Positions 57,966 to 64,000 of a stretch of 64,000 nucleotides of DNA are shown here, in pieces (within the stretch, counting starts at the first letter, position 1; the number at the start of each line of letters is the position of its first letter). A model generated the notes under the pieces. The model did not search any database. It saw only the letters and a program-made list of their open reading frames with translations, and had not been told where the DNA came from. Location: contig JAAYIY010000001.1 of NCBI GenBank assembly GCA_012523185.1, positions 32,038 through 96,037 on the forward strand. Reading direction: 5' to 3'. A program made the translations under genes and the position numbers. The DNA comes from Clostridiales bacterium (GTDB lineage: Bacteria > Bacillota > Clostridia > Oscillospirales > Acutalibacteraceae).

Positions 57966-59033
57966 ATGAAAAAGATGTTAAAAAGGTTGCTTTGCATAGT
58001 TTTATCATTTGTTCTCATGCTTGCGGTTGTTTCGATCGGGTCATTTTCAACTGCCGCGCTGACAGAAAAGATTCCGACACAGCTTTATATCGGCGGCAAC
58101 GGCGAATACGGAAACGTGTTTCAGGGAGTTAACATCGCAAGGATGCTCACAGGCGGCAGGAAGCATGTCGGATACACTTACAATCAAAACAGCTACAGGT
58201 TTAAATACTACGAGAACGATGATAAGGATTATGTGCTTTATCTTGACGGTTACAATATGACGGAGCCTTATGTTTATAATGAAAACGCTTTCGGCATATA
58301 CTGCGTTGGAGACCTTATAATTGATTTTTGCAACGCTAACAGCTTTACTGTTTTTGAAAACATTAAGTCCATCGGAATTTATGTAAGCGGCGTTCTGACG
58401 CTAAGGAGCGACGGCGGGATTTTATCAAGCTTGACGGCGGAGGGCGAGCTGAAAGGCATAGACGCGCGCCACATTGTTGTCGAGGAGGGCAACATCACAT
58501 CAAACGGAAGGGCACAATACGGCATCGAAACCGGCTCTCTGCTCGTAAAGGACGGCAGGCTGGCAGTCAATGGCAAGGCATACGGCATCAAGGCAAGCAA
58601 TATAGGCTTTTGCGGCGGCTCAATAAGAGGCACCGCGGACACCGTCATTTACTGCTCCGGCATATTCGTCAACAGCGGCGGCACACTTGAGGGCGGCGCT
58701 TATATTGATGCGCTTCACGCGGACTATCGAGAGGTTGAGCTGCTGAAGTCAAAGCAAATGTTTTACAAGCTTAACGACAGCGTGCTTGACGGCGGCAGAT
58801 TTGTGGCAGGCAATCCGTTCAAGTTTATCTCGTCAAACACAAAGGTAGTCAAGGTTGGCAGCGGACAGGACGGCTCCGTTACATCTGCCGGCAGGGGTTC
58901 ATCAGATGTAAGCCTTGTTATGATGATTGGCGCGAATATGCACACTATGGACACCTGCAAGATCACATCCGATTATCTTCCCTTTCAATGGGCAATCATA
59001 ATTTTGCTGTTCGGCTGGATTTGGTACATTTAA
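57966..59033 (+). CDS. Secreted/membrane-anchored beta-helix-like protein
   Basis: 355 residues. Signal peptide (MLKRLLCIVLSFVLMLAVVSIGSFSTAA) and a C-terminal hydrophobic segment (FQWAIIILLFGWIWYI), so it is displayed outside and anchored at its end. The middle has short repeated beta turns (FGIYCVGDLIIDF, IGIYVSGVLTLRSDGG, KGIDARHIVVEEGNITSNG, YGIETGSLLVKDGRL, YGIKASNIGFCGGSI), each about 20-25 residues, as in right-handed beta-helices. No family or catalytic site was recognised. ATG behind AAAGGATG. Monocistronic with its own terminator. Confidence 0.85.
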   Translation: MKKMLKRLLCIVLSFVLMLAVVSIGSFSTAALTEKIPTQLYIGGNGEYGNVFQGVNIARMLTGGRKHVGYTYNQNSYRFKYYENDDKDYVLYLDGYNMTEPYVYNENAFGIYCVGDLIIDFCNANSFTVFENIKSIGIYVSGVLTLRSDGGILSSLTAEGELKGIDARHIVVEEGNITSNGRAQYGIETGSLLVKDGRLAVNGKAYGIKASNIGFCGGSIRGTADTVIYCSGIFVNSGGTLEGGAYIDALHADYREVELLKSKQMFYKLNDSVLDGGRFVAGNPFKFISSNTKVVKVGSGQDGSVTSAGRGSSDVSLVMMIGANMHTMDTCKITSDYLPFQWAIIILLFGWIWYI

Positions 59034-59058
59034 TATCCGCATAAATTAAATTAAAAAT

Positions 59059-59095
59059 CAGCGGACTGCCCTTGAAGGGTGGTCCGCTGTTTTTT
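59059..59095 (+). terminator. Intrinsic terminator
   Basis: Stem CAGCGGAC (59059-59066) with GTCCGCTG (59082-59089), inner CCCTTGAAGGG hairpin, then six Ts. Confidence 0.92.
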
Positions 59096-59249
59096 AAAGC
59101 TGAAAAGTGCCGCGTATAAAAATTTCCGAATATTTTTAATTTTACAGTGCCCTTTTTGAGGTTGAACCGTTAGCCCCTGTGGGCTATCAAGACGGCTTTT
59201 TCGGGTTGCACCTGCGGCTTTTGCGAGCTTATTCCCGTTTCTTTTAAAA

Positions 59250-59642
59250 TCATTCCTTTGGCTTTTCAAACTTGTATATGCTTTGTGATTCGATGTCGAT
59301 TGTGGGGATGATAATGGGCGGAATGCCCGCGTTTGCGGTTATTGTCGTGACAAGCGCGCGCGCGTAAGGAAAAAGCATTTTAAAGCTTTCGACGTGTATG
59401 CGCTCTTTTTCCATGTCGGAGCTGAACGAAAAGATTCCGGATATGACGACCTTCACACTGAATTTTGAGGCGTTTGTTTTGTCGGCGACCTCAATGGAAA
59501 ACTCGCCCTTGCAGGTGTTGGACGCGGAATATCCGACATTGTAGGAGTATTTGTTCGCAAGCTCAATGCGCGTCCCGCTTTCAAGCTTGTTGACGAACGA
59601 TATTTCAGAAGCTTGGTAAGCTTTCAGCTCGATGTTTGGCAT
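59250..59642 (-). CDS. SecB-like chaperone-fold protein
   Basis: 130 residues. Starts MPNIELKAYQASEISFVNKLE; SecB-like beta sheet with KYSYNVGYSASNTCKGEFSIEVAD and the SecB-type helix FPYARALVTTITANAGIPPIIIPTID. In Gram-negative bacteria SecB is a secretion chaperone; Gram-positive SecB-like proteins are less studied and some pair with toxin-antitoxin modules, but none is visible here. ATG behind AAGGGG; a GTG six codons upstream lies before this site. The 173-bp repeat abuts its promoter. Confidence 0.85.
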   Translation of the reverse strand: MPNIELKAYQASEISFVNKLESGTRIELANKYSYNVGYSASNTCKGEFSIEVADKTNASKFSVKVVISGIFSFSSDMEKERIHVESFKMLFPYARALVTTITANAGIPPIIIPTIDIESQSIYKFEKPKE

Positions 59643-59672
59643 AATAACGCCCCTTTTCACTTTGATAACAAT

Positions 59673-59701
59673 ATTTTAACATAATATTTAGCAAGTTACA
59701 A
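59673..59701 (-). promoter_or_regulatory. Promoter of SecB-like gene
   Basis: Minus strand TTGTAA (complement of 59696-59701), 17-nt spacer, TAAAAT (complement of 59673-59678). The -35 lies within 5 bp of the palindromic element. Confidence 0.65.
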
Positions 59702-59702
59702 C

Positions 59703-59882
59703 TAAGGCAACACCGCGCAATGAGCGGCTGAAGCCTTTGTTGCACGCTTGCTTGCATCTTTTCCGTCATATCGCCCAAAAACTCTCGGCAATACACAAAG
59801 TATTGCCTGCGTTTTTTAGACAATCTGACGAAAAAATCTGACGGCGCAATCGCACAACAATCATTGTGCGGTGTTGCCCTAA
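59703..59882. mobile_element. MITE-like palindromic element, full copy 2
   Basis: Same 173-bp sequence as the element at 24432-24604 with four substitutions in the central 50 bp. Terminal TAAGGCAACACCGC and GCGGTGTTGCCCTAA are nearly perfect inverted repeats. No ORF of its own. Ends next to the -35 box of the SecB-like gene. Confidence 0.85.
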
Positions 59883-60068
59883 ATAAACCTGACCTTCCTC
59901 TTGATGAAAGAATCAGGCTGAAAAGGTTAGGAAAAAACCTTTAAATTATGGTATGATTCAGTCAAAACAACAAAGATGTCATATAAGAAAGGAAAGTCAC
60001 GGCATTGACGGAAAAGGCTTAAAAGAACTGCCCGTGAGACACAGAAAAGTTCAGCGCGAAAATCAAGA

Positions 60069-60752
60069 TTAAATTTCTTCGATAATTGACATTACCGCTT
60101 CACAGGCGTTTTGCGACGCCTTTTTCAGGTTTTGCTCAAATGTTGATATTCCGCTTTCCGCTTCCGTGTCGGAAATCGCTCTGACGGCAAGGAACGGTAT
60201 CTTGTTTAAAAAACAGATTTGCGCCACTCCGGCTGTCTCCATGTCGACACACATCGGTGAAAAGCGCCTGTTTATTTCGTCGCGTCCTTTATCCGCGACA
60301 AAAAACTCGCCCGATACAGACCTGCCGTAAAACTGGCGAATGGGCAGCTTTTTGCCGGACTTTTTCGCGCATTCAAGCAAATAATCATCAGGGACAAAAA
60401 CCTCGTCCTTAATAAAAGGAAAAAACATCCTAAGCGTGCCGGAGGGTATGTCGTGGCAGCAGGTTTCAGTCACTATTATGACGTCGCCGATACGCGGCTC
60501 GGGCGCCATTGCACCGGCTGTGCCGGACATTATAACAGCGTCGACATCAAAGCAGTCTATGAGCATCTGAACGGCGGCGGCTGAATTTGCCCTGCACACT
60601 CCGCCGAAAAGAACAGCCGCCGACTTTCCCGCCAGCTCTCCCTCACGCACTTCCCAGACACCTTTTTTTGTCACAGATTTTGTTTGCATTCTCTTGAAAA
60701 AAGGCTCTGACTCGTCTGAAACAGCAGATATGACGCCTATTTTTTTATACAA
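60069..60752 (-). CDS. mtnN: 5'-methylthioadenosine/S-adenosylhomocysteine nucleosidase family protein
   Basis: 227 residues of the purine phosphorylase/nucleosidase fold: IGVISAVSDESEPF at the start, VIMSGTAGAM, GDVIIVTETCCHD, CVDMETAGVAQIC (substrate Glu) and AISDTEAE (catalytic Asp). Cleaves adenine from methylthioadenosine and SAH in the related enzyme; SPMCVDMETAGV matches that group rather than phosphorolytic PNPs, but other nucleosides are possible. ATG 19 bp after the DUF1667 stop, in the FAD-oxidoreductase operon. Confidence 0.88.
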   Translation of the reverse strand: MYKKIGVISAVSDESEPFFKRMQTKSVTKKGVWEVREGELAGKSAAVLFGGVCRANSAAAVQMLIDCFDVDAVIMSGTAGAMAPEPRIGDVIIVTETCCHDIPSGTLRMFFPFIKDEVFVPDDYLLECAKKSGKKLPIRQFYGRSVSGEFFVADKGRDEINRRFSPMCVDMETAGVAQICFLNKIPFLAVRAISDTEAESGISTFEQNLKKASQNACEAVMSIIEEI

Positions 60753-60771
60753 TCAAAACACCCCCGAAAGC

Positions 60772-61116
60772 TTACATATCCCTTGTGGCTATCACGTCAA
60801 TACCGGTATGTAAAATATCCTTTAAAATGACCTCGCCGCATTTTACAGGCGACTTAATCCTCACTTTTTTCAGGATATCCATAGCCTCAAACAGCTTGCC
60901 CTTCGGAATTGCGCCGTCTGTCCTGACAGGGCAGCGGCTGTGCATACCAAAATCAATGGCGACGGTGGTGGTCAGCACCCTTGTGGGGTTTTGCATCTCG
61001 TTTTTTCCGTAAACCTCGCCTCTTTTGCAGGCGTTGCCTGTTACCGCGTAATTATTTTTTTCGTCAACCTTAAGGCGGCAGCCTATCGGGCAAACTATGC
61101 AGGTTAATTCTGTCAT
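60772..61116 (-). CDS. DUF1667 domain protein
   Basis: 114 residues with an N-terminal Cys cluster TCIVCPIGC and NACKRGEVYG (C-x2-C-x3-C ... C), as in the iron-sulfur start of molybdopterin oxidoreductases, then PVRTDGAIPKGKLFEAMDIL. DUF1667 genes commonly accompany a GlpA-like dehydrogenase and a second FAD oxidoreductase, exactly as here. Overlaps the upstream gene by 4 bp (ATGA). Probably an electron-transfer partner; not proven. Confidence 0.9.
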   Translation of the reverse strand: MTELTCIVCPIGCRLKVDEKNNYAVTGNACKRGEVYGKNEMQNPTRVLTTTVAIDFGMHSRCPVRTDGAIPKGKLFEAMDILKKVRIKSPVKCGEVILKDILHTGIDVIATRDM

Positions 61117-62366
61117 TTTTCCTCGCCCTCCGTCGAAACAGTAATACGCCCGAAGCCTTTTAGCTTTTCAGTGGGCAGAACGATGTGCTGCATCTCGCCG
61201 GGAATCATGAATTGTCGGCGAAATGTGGCTATCTCGGTGTCTCCCGACGAGACAATTATCTTGCTTTTTCCATACACTTTATTAACTCTGAAAAACAGAT
61301 TAATCTTTTCGGATTTTGTGTCGCCGTGAAGCTTTTGCGGCACGGTGTATGAAACTCCGTAACCGTTTTCAAAAACTGAAATGTCGCCGCAATGTCTTTC
61401 GCCCTTGACATATCCGGCAGCGGCGGCACCGGCACGCGCGCTTTCGTCGGAGACAAAGTCCACAAGGTCGTGGACATGAACGGCGTTCCCGCAGGCGAAC
61501 ACCCCATTTGCAGAGGTCTCCATGTTTTCAAACACTTCGGAGCCGTTTGTCCTGCCGTCGATTTTAATCCCGGCGGCGCGTGTCAGCTCATTTTCGGGAA
61601 TGAGTCCGACTGACAGCAGCAGTGTGTCGCACTCGAAATCTATTTCAGTCCCGCTTATCGGCACGCGGTTTTCATCGACTTTTGCCACTGTTATGCCCTC
61701 AAGGCGGCTTTTGCCCCTTATTTCTGTTACAGTGTGTGAAAGATAAAGAGGAATGTCGTAATCGTGCAGGCACTGGACTATGTTTCTGTTCAGACCGCCG
61801 GAATAAGGCATCAGCTCGATGCATGCCAACACTTTCGCGCCCTCAAGAGTCATCCTCCGCGCCATTATAAGCCCAATGTCGCCGGAGCCGAGAATTACGG
61901 CGCGGCTGCCCGCCATCAAGCCCTCCATATTTAGGTATCTCTGTGCCGCACCGGCTGTAAAAACTCCGGACGGACGGGCTCCGGGTATGGAAAGGGCGCC
62001 CCTTGTGCGCTCACGGCAGCCCATGGCAAGCACCACGGACTGTGCCTCTATCATTTCATAGCCTCCGGGAGTCGCCGTGAATATCTTCTTGTCCGGTGTG
62101 ATTTCAAGAACCATCGTGTCAAGCCTCACCTCAACGGCGGTGCCGTCCAGCATTTCGATGTATCGCTGCGCGTACTCCGGACCGGACAGCTCCTCCTTGA
62201 ACCGATGAAGCCCAAAGCCGTTGTGTATGCACTGGTTAAGAATCCCGCCCGGCTCGCGGTCGCGTTCGATAATAACAATTTTCCTAAGCCCGTTATTATA
62301 TGCCTCCAAGGCGGCGGCAAGCCCTGCCGGCCCTCCGCCAATCACTGCCAACTCATACATATTCAA
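61113..62366 (-). CDS. FAD/NAD(P)-dependent oxidoreductase
   Basis: 417 residues, two-dinucleotide-fold flavoprotein: FAD site LAVIGGGPAGLAAALEAYNNG, a second nucleotide site SRAVILGSGDIGLIMARRM, and EVFENMETSANGVFACGNAVHVHDLVDFV for the flavin tail. Lacks the CxxC disulfide of thioredoxin reductases (MGCRERTRGALSIPGARPSG instead). Likely the NADH-side partner of the GlpA-like enzyme upstream. Starts 4 bp inside that gene. Confidence 0.93.
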   Translation of the reverse strand: MNMYELAVIGGGPAGLAAALEAYNNGLRKIVIIERDREPGGILNQCIHNGFGLHRFKEELSGPEYAQRYIEMLDGTAVEVRLDTMVLEITPDKKIFTATPGGYEMIEAQSVVLAMGCRERTRGALSIPGARPSGVFTAGAAQRYLNMEGLMAGSRAVILGSGDIGLIMARRMTLEGAKVLACIELMPYSGGLNRNIVQCLHDYDIPLYLSHTVTEIRGKSRLEGITVAKVDENRVPISGTEIDFECDTLLLSVGLIPENELTRAAGIKIDGRTNGSEVFENMETSANGVFACGNAVHVHDLVDFVSDESARAGAAAAGYVKGERHCGDISVFENGYGVSYTVPQKLHGDTKSEKINLFFRVNKVYGKSKIIVSSGDTEIATFRRQFMIPGEMQHIVLPTEKLKGFGRITVSTEGEEK

Positions 62367-63793
62367 TCCTCCCTCCTTTTGACGATGTAGCTGCCCGACT
62401 TTTCTTTTTCAAGGCTTTCTATCGGGACTTTCAGCTCCCGCGCAAGGATTTCAAGCACTCTCGGCTCGCAAAATCCGCCCTGACAGCGTCCAAGCCCGGC
62501 GCCGCAGCGGCGCTTTACGGCGCCCACGGTGCGCGGCATTATCGGCGATCTTATGGCGTCGATAATTTCTCCCTCCGTAACCGTTTCGCAGCGGCAAATA
62601 ACCCTTCCGTAAAGGGGATTGTCCTTGACAAGAACAGCTCTTTCCTCGTGGCTCATTTCGTTGAACCTCACTTGCTTCCTTGATGAAACATAGTTCTCTT
62701 TAGGTCGGAAAACAGCTCCGTTTTCTTCCATAAGTGAAATGACATATTCGGCAATTCCCGGCGCTGACGCAAGCCCGGGGGACTTGATGCCCGCCACGTC
62801 AAAAAAGCCGCCGTGCGCCTCGATTATAAAATCGTCCCTGTCGCTGTTTGGGCGGACGCCGGAAAAATTTCGTATATTCGCGCGAAAATCTATGGACGGA
62901 ATGCTTTTTACGGCGACCGACCGTACAAAATAAAGGTCGTCCGCGCCGGCTGTCGTGTCGTCCGGCTCGCTGTCGACAGAATTTGGTCCGACTATGAGAT
63001 TGCCGTGAATTGTCGGTGAAACAAGCACGCCTTTTCCCGCCTTTGAGGGGCATTGGAATATGACATGGTTGACGCGCGCGCCCTCATTTTTGTCAAGCAG
63101 GTAATAAGCGCCCTTGTTTGGCACAATATTAAAGCTGTGAGGAAGGGCCATGTCGTGAACCGCGTCCGCCTCCGCGCCCGCGGCGTTTATTACGTATCTT
63201 GTTAAAAACTCTTTGCCGCCCGCTGTCAAAGCAAAGCCGCCGCTCATCTTTTTGATGTCGGTCACTTCGCTGTCAAGCATAATTTCAACACCGTTGATTG
63301 CCGCCGTTTCGGCAAGCGCCAAAGCATATTCCCACGGATTTATAATCGCTGTCGTCGGCGCGTAAAGCGATGCTTTTACATCGTCGGAAATGTTAGGCTC
63401 TATCGCCTTTGTCTCATCGTGTGAAAGTATTTTAAGCCCCTCTACGCCGTTGGAAACGCCTCTTTTGTAAAGCTTTTTGATTGTGAGCACGTCCTCGTCG
63501 CTGAAGGCAAGGACAAGAGCGCCGATTCGTTTATAAGCCACGGACAAATCTTCGCAAAGCTTTTCGCAAAGATGAGCGCCCCTGACATTCAGCTTTGCCA
63601 TGAGCGTGCCCTCATCGGGGTCGTATCCGGCGTGGATTATCGCGCTGTTTGCCCTTGTCGCGCCCATGGCGACGTCGTTTTCTTTTTCGAGAACAAGGCA
63701 TTTAAGTTTTTTCTTTGAAAGCTCATAAGCTATCGCGGAGCCGACAATGCCGCAGCCTATAATCGTAACATCATACATTTTTCCACTCTCCAC
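62363..63793 (-). CDS. GlpA-like FAD oxidoreductase with BFD-type [2Fe-2S] domain
   Basis: 476 residues. FAD-binding DVTIIGCGIVGSAIAYELS, a DAO-type fold, and a C-terminal BFD-like iron-sulfur domain CRCETVTEGEI...GAVKRRCGAGLGRCQGGFC. Homologous to glycerol-3-phosphate dehydrogenase (GlpA), which passes electrons to membrane or flavin partners; with the next gene and DUF1667 it resembles the anaerobic GlpABC-like unit. GTG start spaced from AAGGTGA; an ATG five codons later (MYDVTII) with GGAG is equally possible. First gene of the operon. Confidence 0.93.
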   Translation of the reverse strand: MESGKMYDVTIIGCGIVGSAIAYELSKKKLKCLVLEKENDVAMGATRANSAIIHAGYDPDEGTLMAKLNVRGAHLCEKLCEDLSVAYKRIGALVLAFSDEDVLTIKKLYKRGVSNGVEGLKILSHDETKAIEPNISDDVKASLYAPTTAIINPWEYALALAETAAINGVEIMLDSEVTDIKKMSGGFALTAGGKEFLTRYVINAAGAEADAVHDMALPHSFNIVPNKGAYYLLDKNEGARVNHVIFQCPSKAGKGVLVSPTIHGNLIVGPNSVDSEPDDTTAGADDLYFVRSVAVKSIPSIDFRANIRNFSGVRPNSDRDDFIIEAHGGFFDVAGIKSPGLASAPGIAEYVISLMEENGAVFRPKENYVSSRKQVRFNEMSHEERAVLVKDNPLYGRVICRCETVTEGEIIDAIRSPIMPRTVGAVKRRCGAGLGRCQGGFCEPRVLEILARELKVPIESLEKEKSGSYIVKRRED

Positions 63794-63821
63794 AATATAA
63801 TCACCTTTATGCGCAGGTTAA

Positions 63822-63850
63822 ATTATAGCACGTTGTTCCGCAAACATCAA
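63822..63850 (-). promoter_or_regulatory. Promoter of glpA-like operon
   Basis: Minus strand TTGATG (complement of 63845-63850), 17-nt spacer, TATAAT (complement of 63822-63827). Confidence 0.78.
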
Positions 63851-63894
63851 CAAAACATTACAAAAATTGTGCCTCTACAGTTGTCAAACATATG

Positions 63895-63924
63895 TTACAT
63901 CAACCTAAAAAAATATGGTAATAT
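63895..63924 (+). promoter_or_regulatory. Candidate promoter of 6S RNA
   Basis: TTACAT (63895-63900), 18-nt spacer, TAATAT (63919-63924) on the plus strand, reading into the 6S-like sequence. Confidence 0.45.
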
Positions 63925-63930
63925 ATTTCG

Positions 63931-64000
63931 CCTTATATTCCTCCGAAGTCTTTGCCGGCATATATGGGATGTAACCCCGTGAGCTTATATTCTTTCCAAA
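63931..64000 (+). ncRNA. ssrS: 6S RNA, 5' part (runs off window)
   Basis: After the promoter, CTCCGAAGTCTTTGCCGGC and then GTAACCCCGTGAGCTTATATTC resemble the 5' strand of the 6S RNA closing stem and central bulge; the AACCCCGTGAGC core is close to the CCCCTGAGCCGATATT of E. coli 6S. 6S binds sigma-A RNA polymerase and down-tunes transcription in stationary phase. The 3' half that would pair with it is beyond the window, so the call rests on motif memory only. Confidence 0.5.

Larger units (their letters stand above)
59661..60068. other. 408-bp region: secB-like promoter, repeat copy 2, unexplained 3' part
   Basis: 59673-59701 is a promoter, 59703-59882 the palindromic element. 59883-60068 holds imperfect complementary stretches (CCTGA...TCAGG, AACCT...AGGTT at about 59888-59945) but no gene. 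No clear terminator for the nucleosidase gene was found. Confidence 0.5.

Noticed and set aside
59051..59269. Small minus-strand frame beyond the SecB-like gene
   Set aside because: Overlaps a strong plus-strand terminator and lacks a ribosome site and a recognisable composition.

Overview
The window looks like a chromosomal segment of an anaerobic, endospore-forming low-GC Gram-positive bacterium of class Clostridia. The reasons are: a Gram-positive PolC replicative polymerase, a T-box leader on pheST, the sporulation genes spoIIR and yunB, rubrerythrin, a V-type ATPase in the Enterococcus hirae ntp gene order, many TTG/GTG starts behind strong Shine-Dalgarno sites, and sigma-A-like promoters with 16-18 nt spacers. 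No rRNA, tRNA, phage, integrase or CRISPR array is visible. The mobile DNA I can see is a small family of palindromic repeats.

Layout. 0-4 kb: pheS-pheT on the minus strand behind a T-box, with an in-frame 10-codon mini-ORF between the Shine-Dalgarno and pheS. 4-9 kb: two small low-complexity proteins, a D-2-hydroxyacid dehydrogenase, a LysM-CAP secreted protein, an SGNH hydrolase, a small unknown protein and a divergent rubrerythrin. 9-13.6 kb: ligA and yunB (minus), a lipoprotein, thpR. 13.8-23 kb: a surface-glycan/carbohydrate block with a GT2 glycosyltransferase, a MOP flippase overlapping a 701-residue propeller/toroid protein, then a convergent operon of its paralogue and a GH38 alpha-mannosidase. 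23.4-27.7 kb: a PHP-domain protein, a two-component system and a DUF6054 protein. 27.8-29.7 kb: a DegT/DnrJ aminotransferase plus a PglC-like sugar-phosphate transferase. 29.7-35.8 kb (minus): metallophosphoesterase, GtrA, polC. 35.9-37.3 kb (minus): NfeD and an SPFH protein.

37.6-46.2 kb holds a complete nine-gene V-type ATPase operon, ntpFIKECGABD. Its proteolipid keeps all five side chains known to bind Na+ in E. hirae NtpK, so it is probably sodium-coupled. It is followed by a DUF5696 lipoprotein. 48.7-56.3 kb is all minus strand: GDPD, Gfo/Idh oxidoreductase, two TIM-barrel sugar isomerases, spoIIR, an SPFH/zinc-ribbon protein and a secreted ceramidase-like protein. 56.5-59 kb: rpmE, ilvE and a secreted beta-helix-like protein. 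59.2-63.8 kb (minus): a SecB-like protein, then an operon of two FAD oxidoreductases, DUF1667 and a 5'-methylthioadenosine nucleosidase. The right edge appears to carry the 5' part of a 6S RNA.

Points most worth following: (i) the paired propeller/toroid proteins with GH38, which look like an undescribed intracellular glycan-processing unit; (ii) the 173-bp repeat (two copies differing at four positions, plus 29-bp solo forms), which tends to sit just upstream of promoters or genes; (iii) the pheS mini-ORF/hairpin; (iv) a rubrerythrin lacking its second ExxH ligand pair; (v) a probable AUU start codon. All assignments are by reading alone; no database search was possible.
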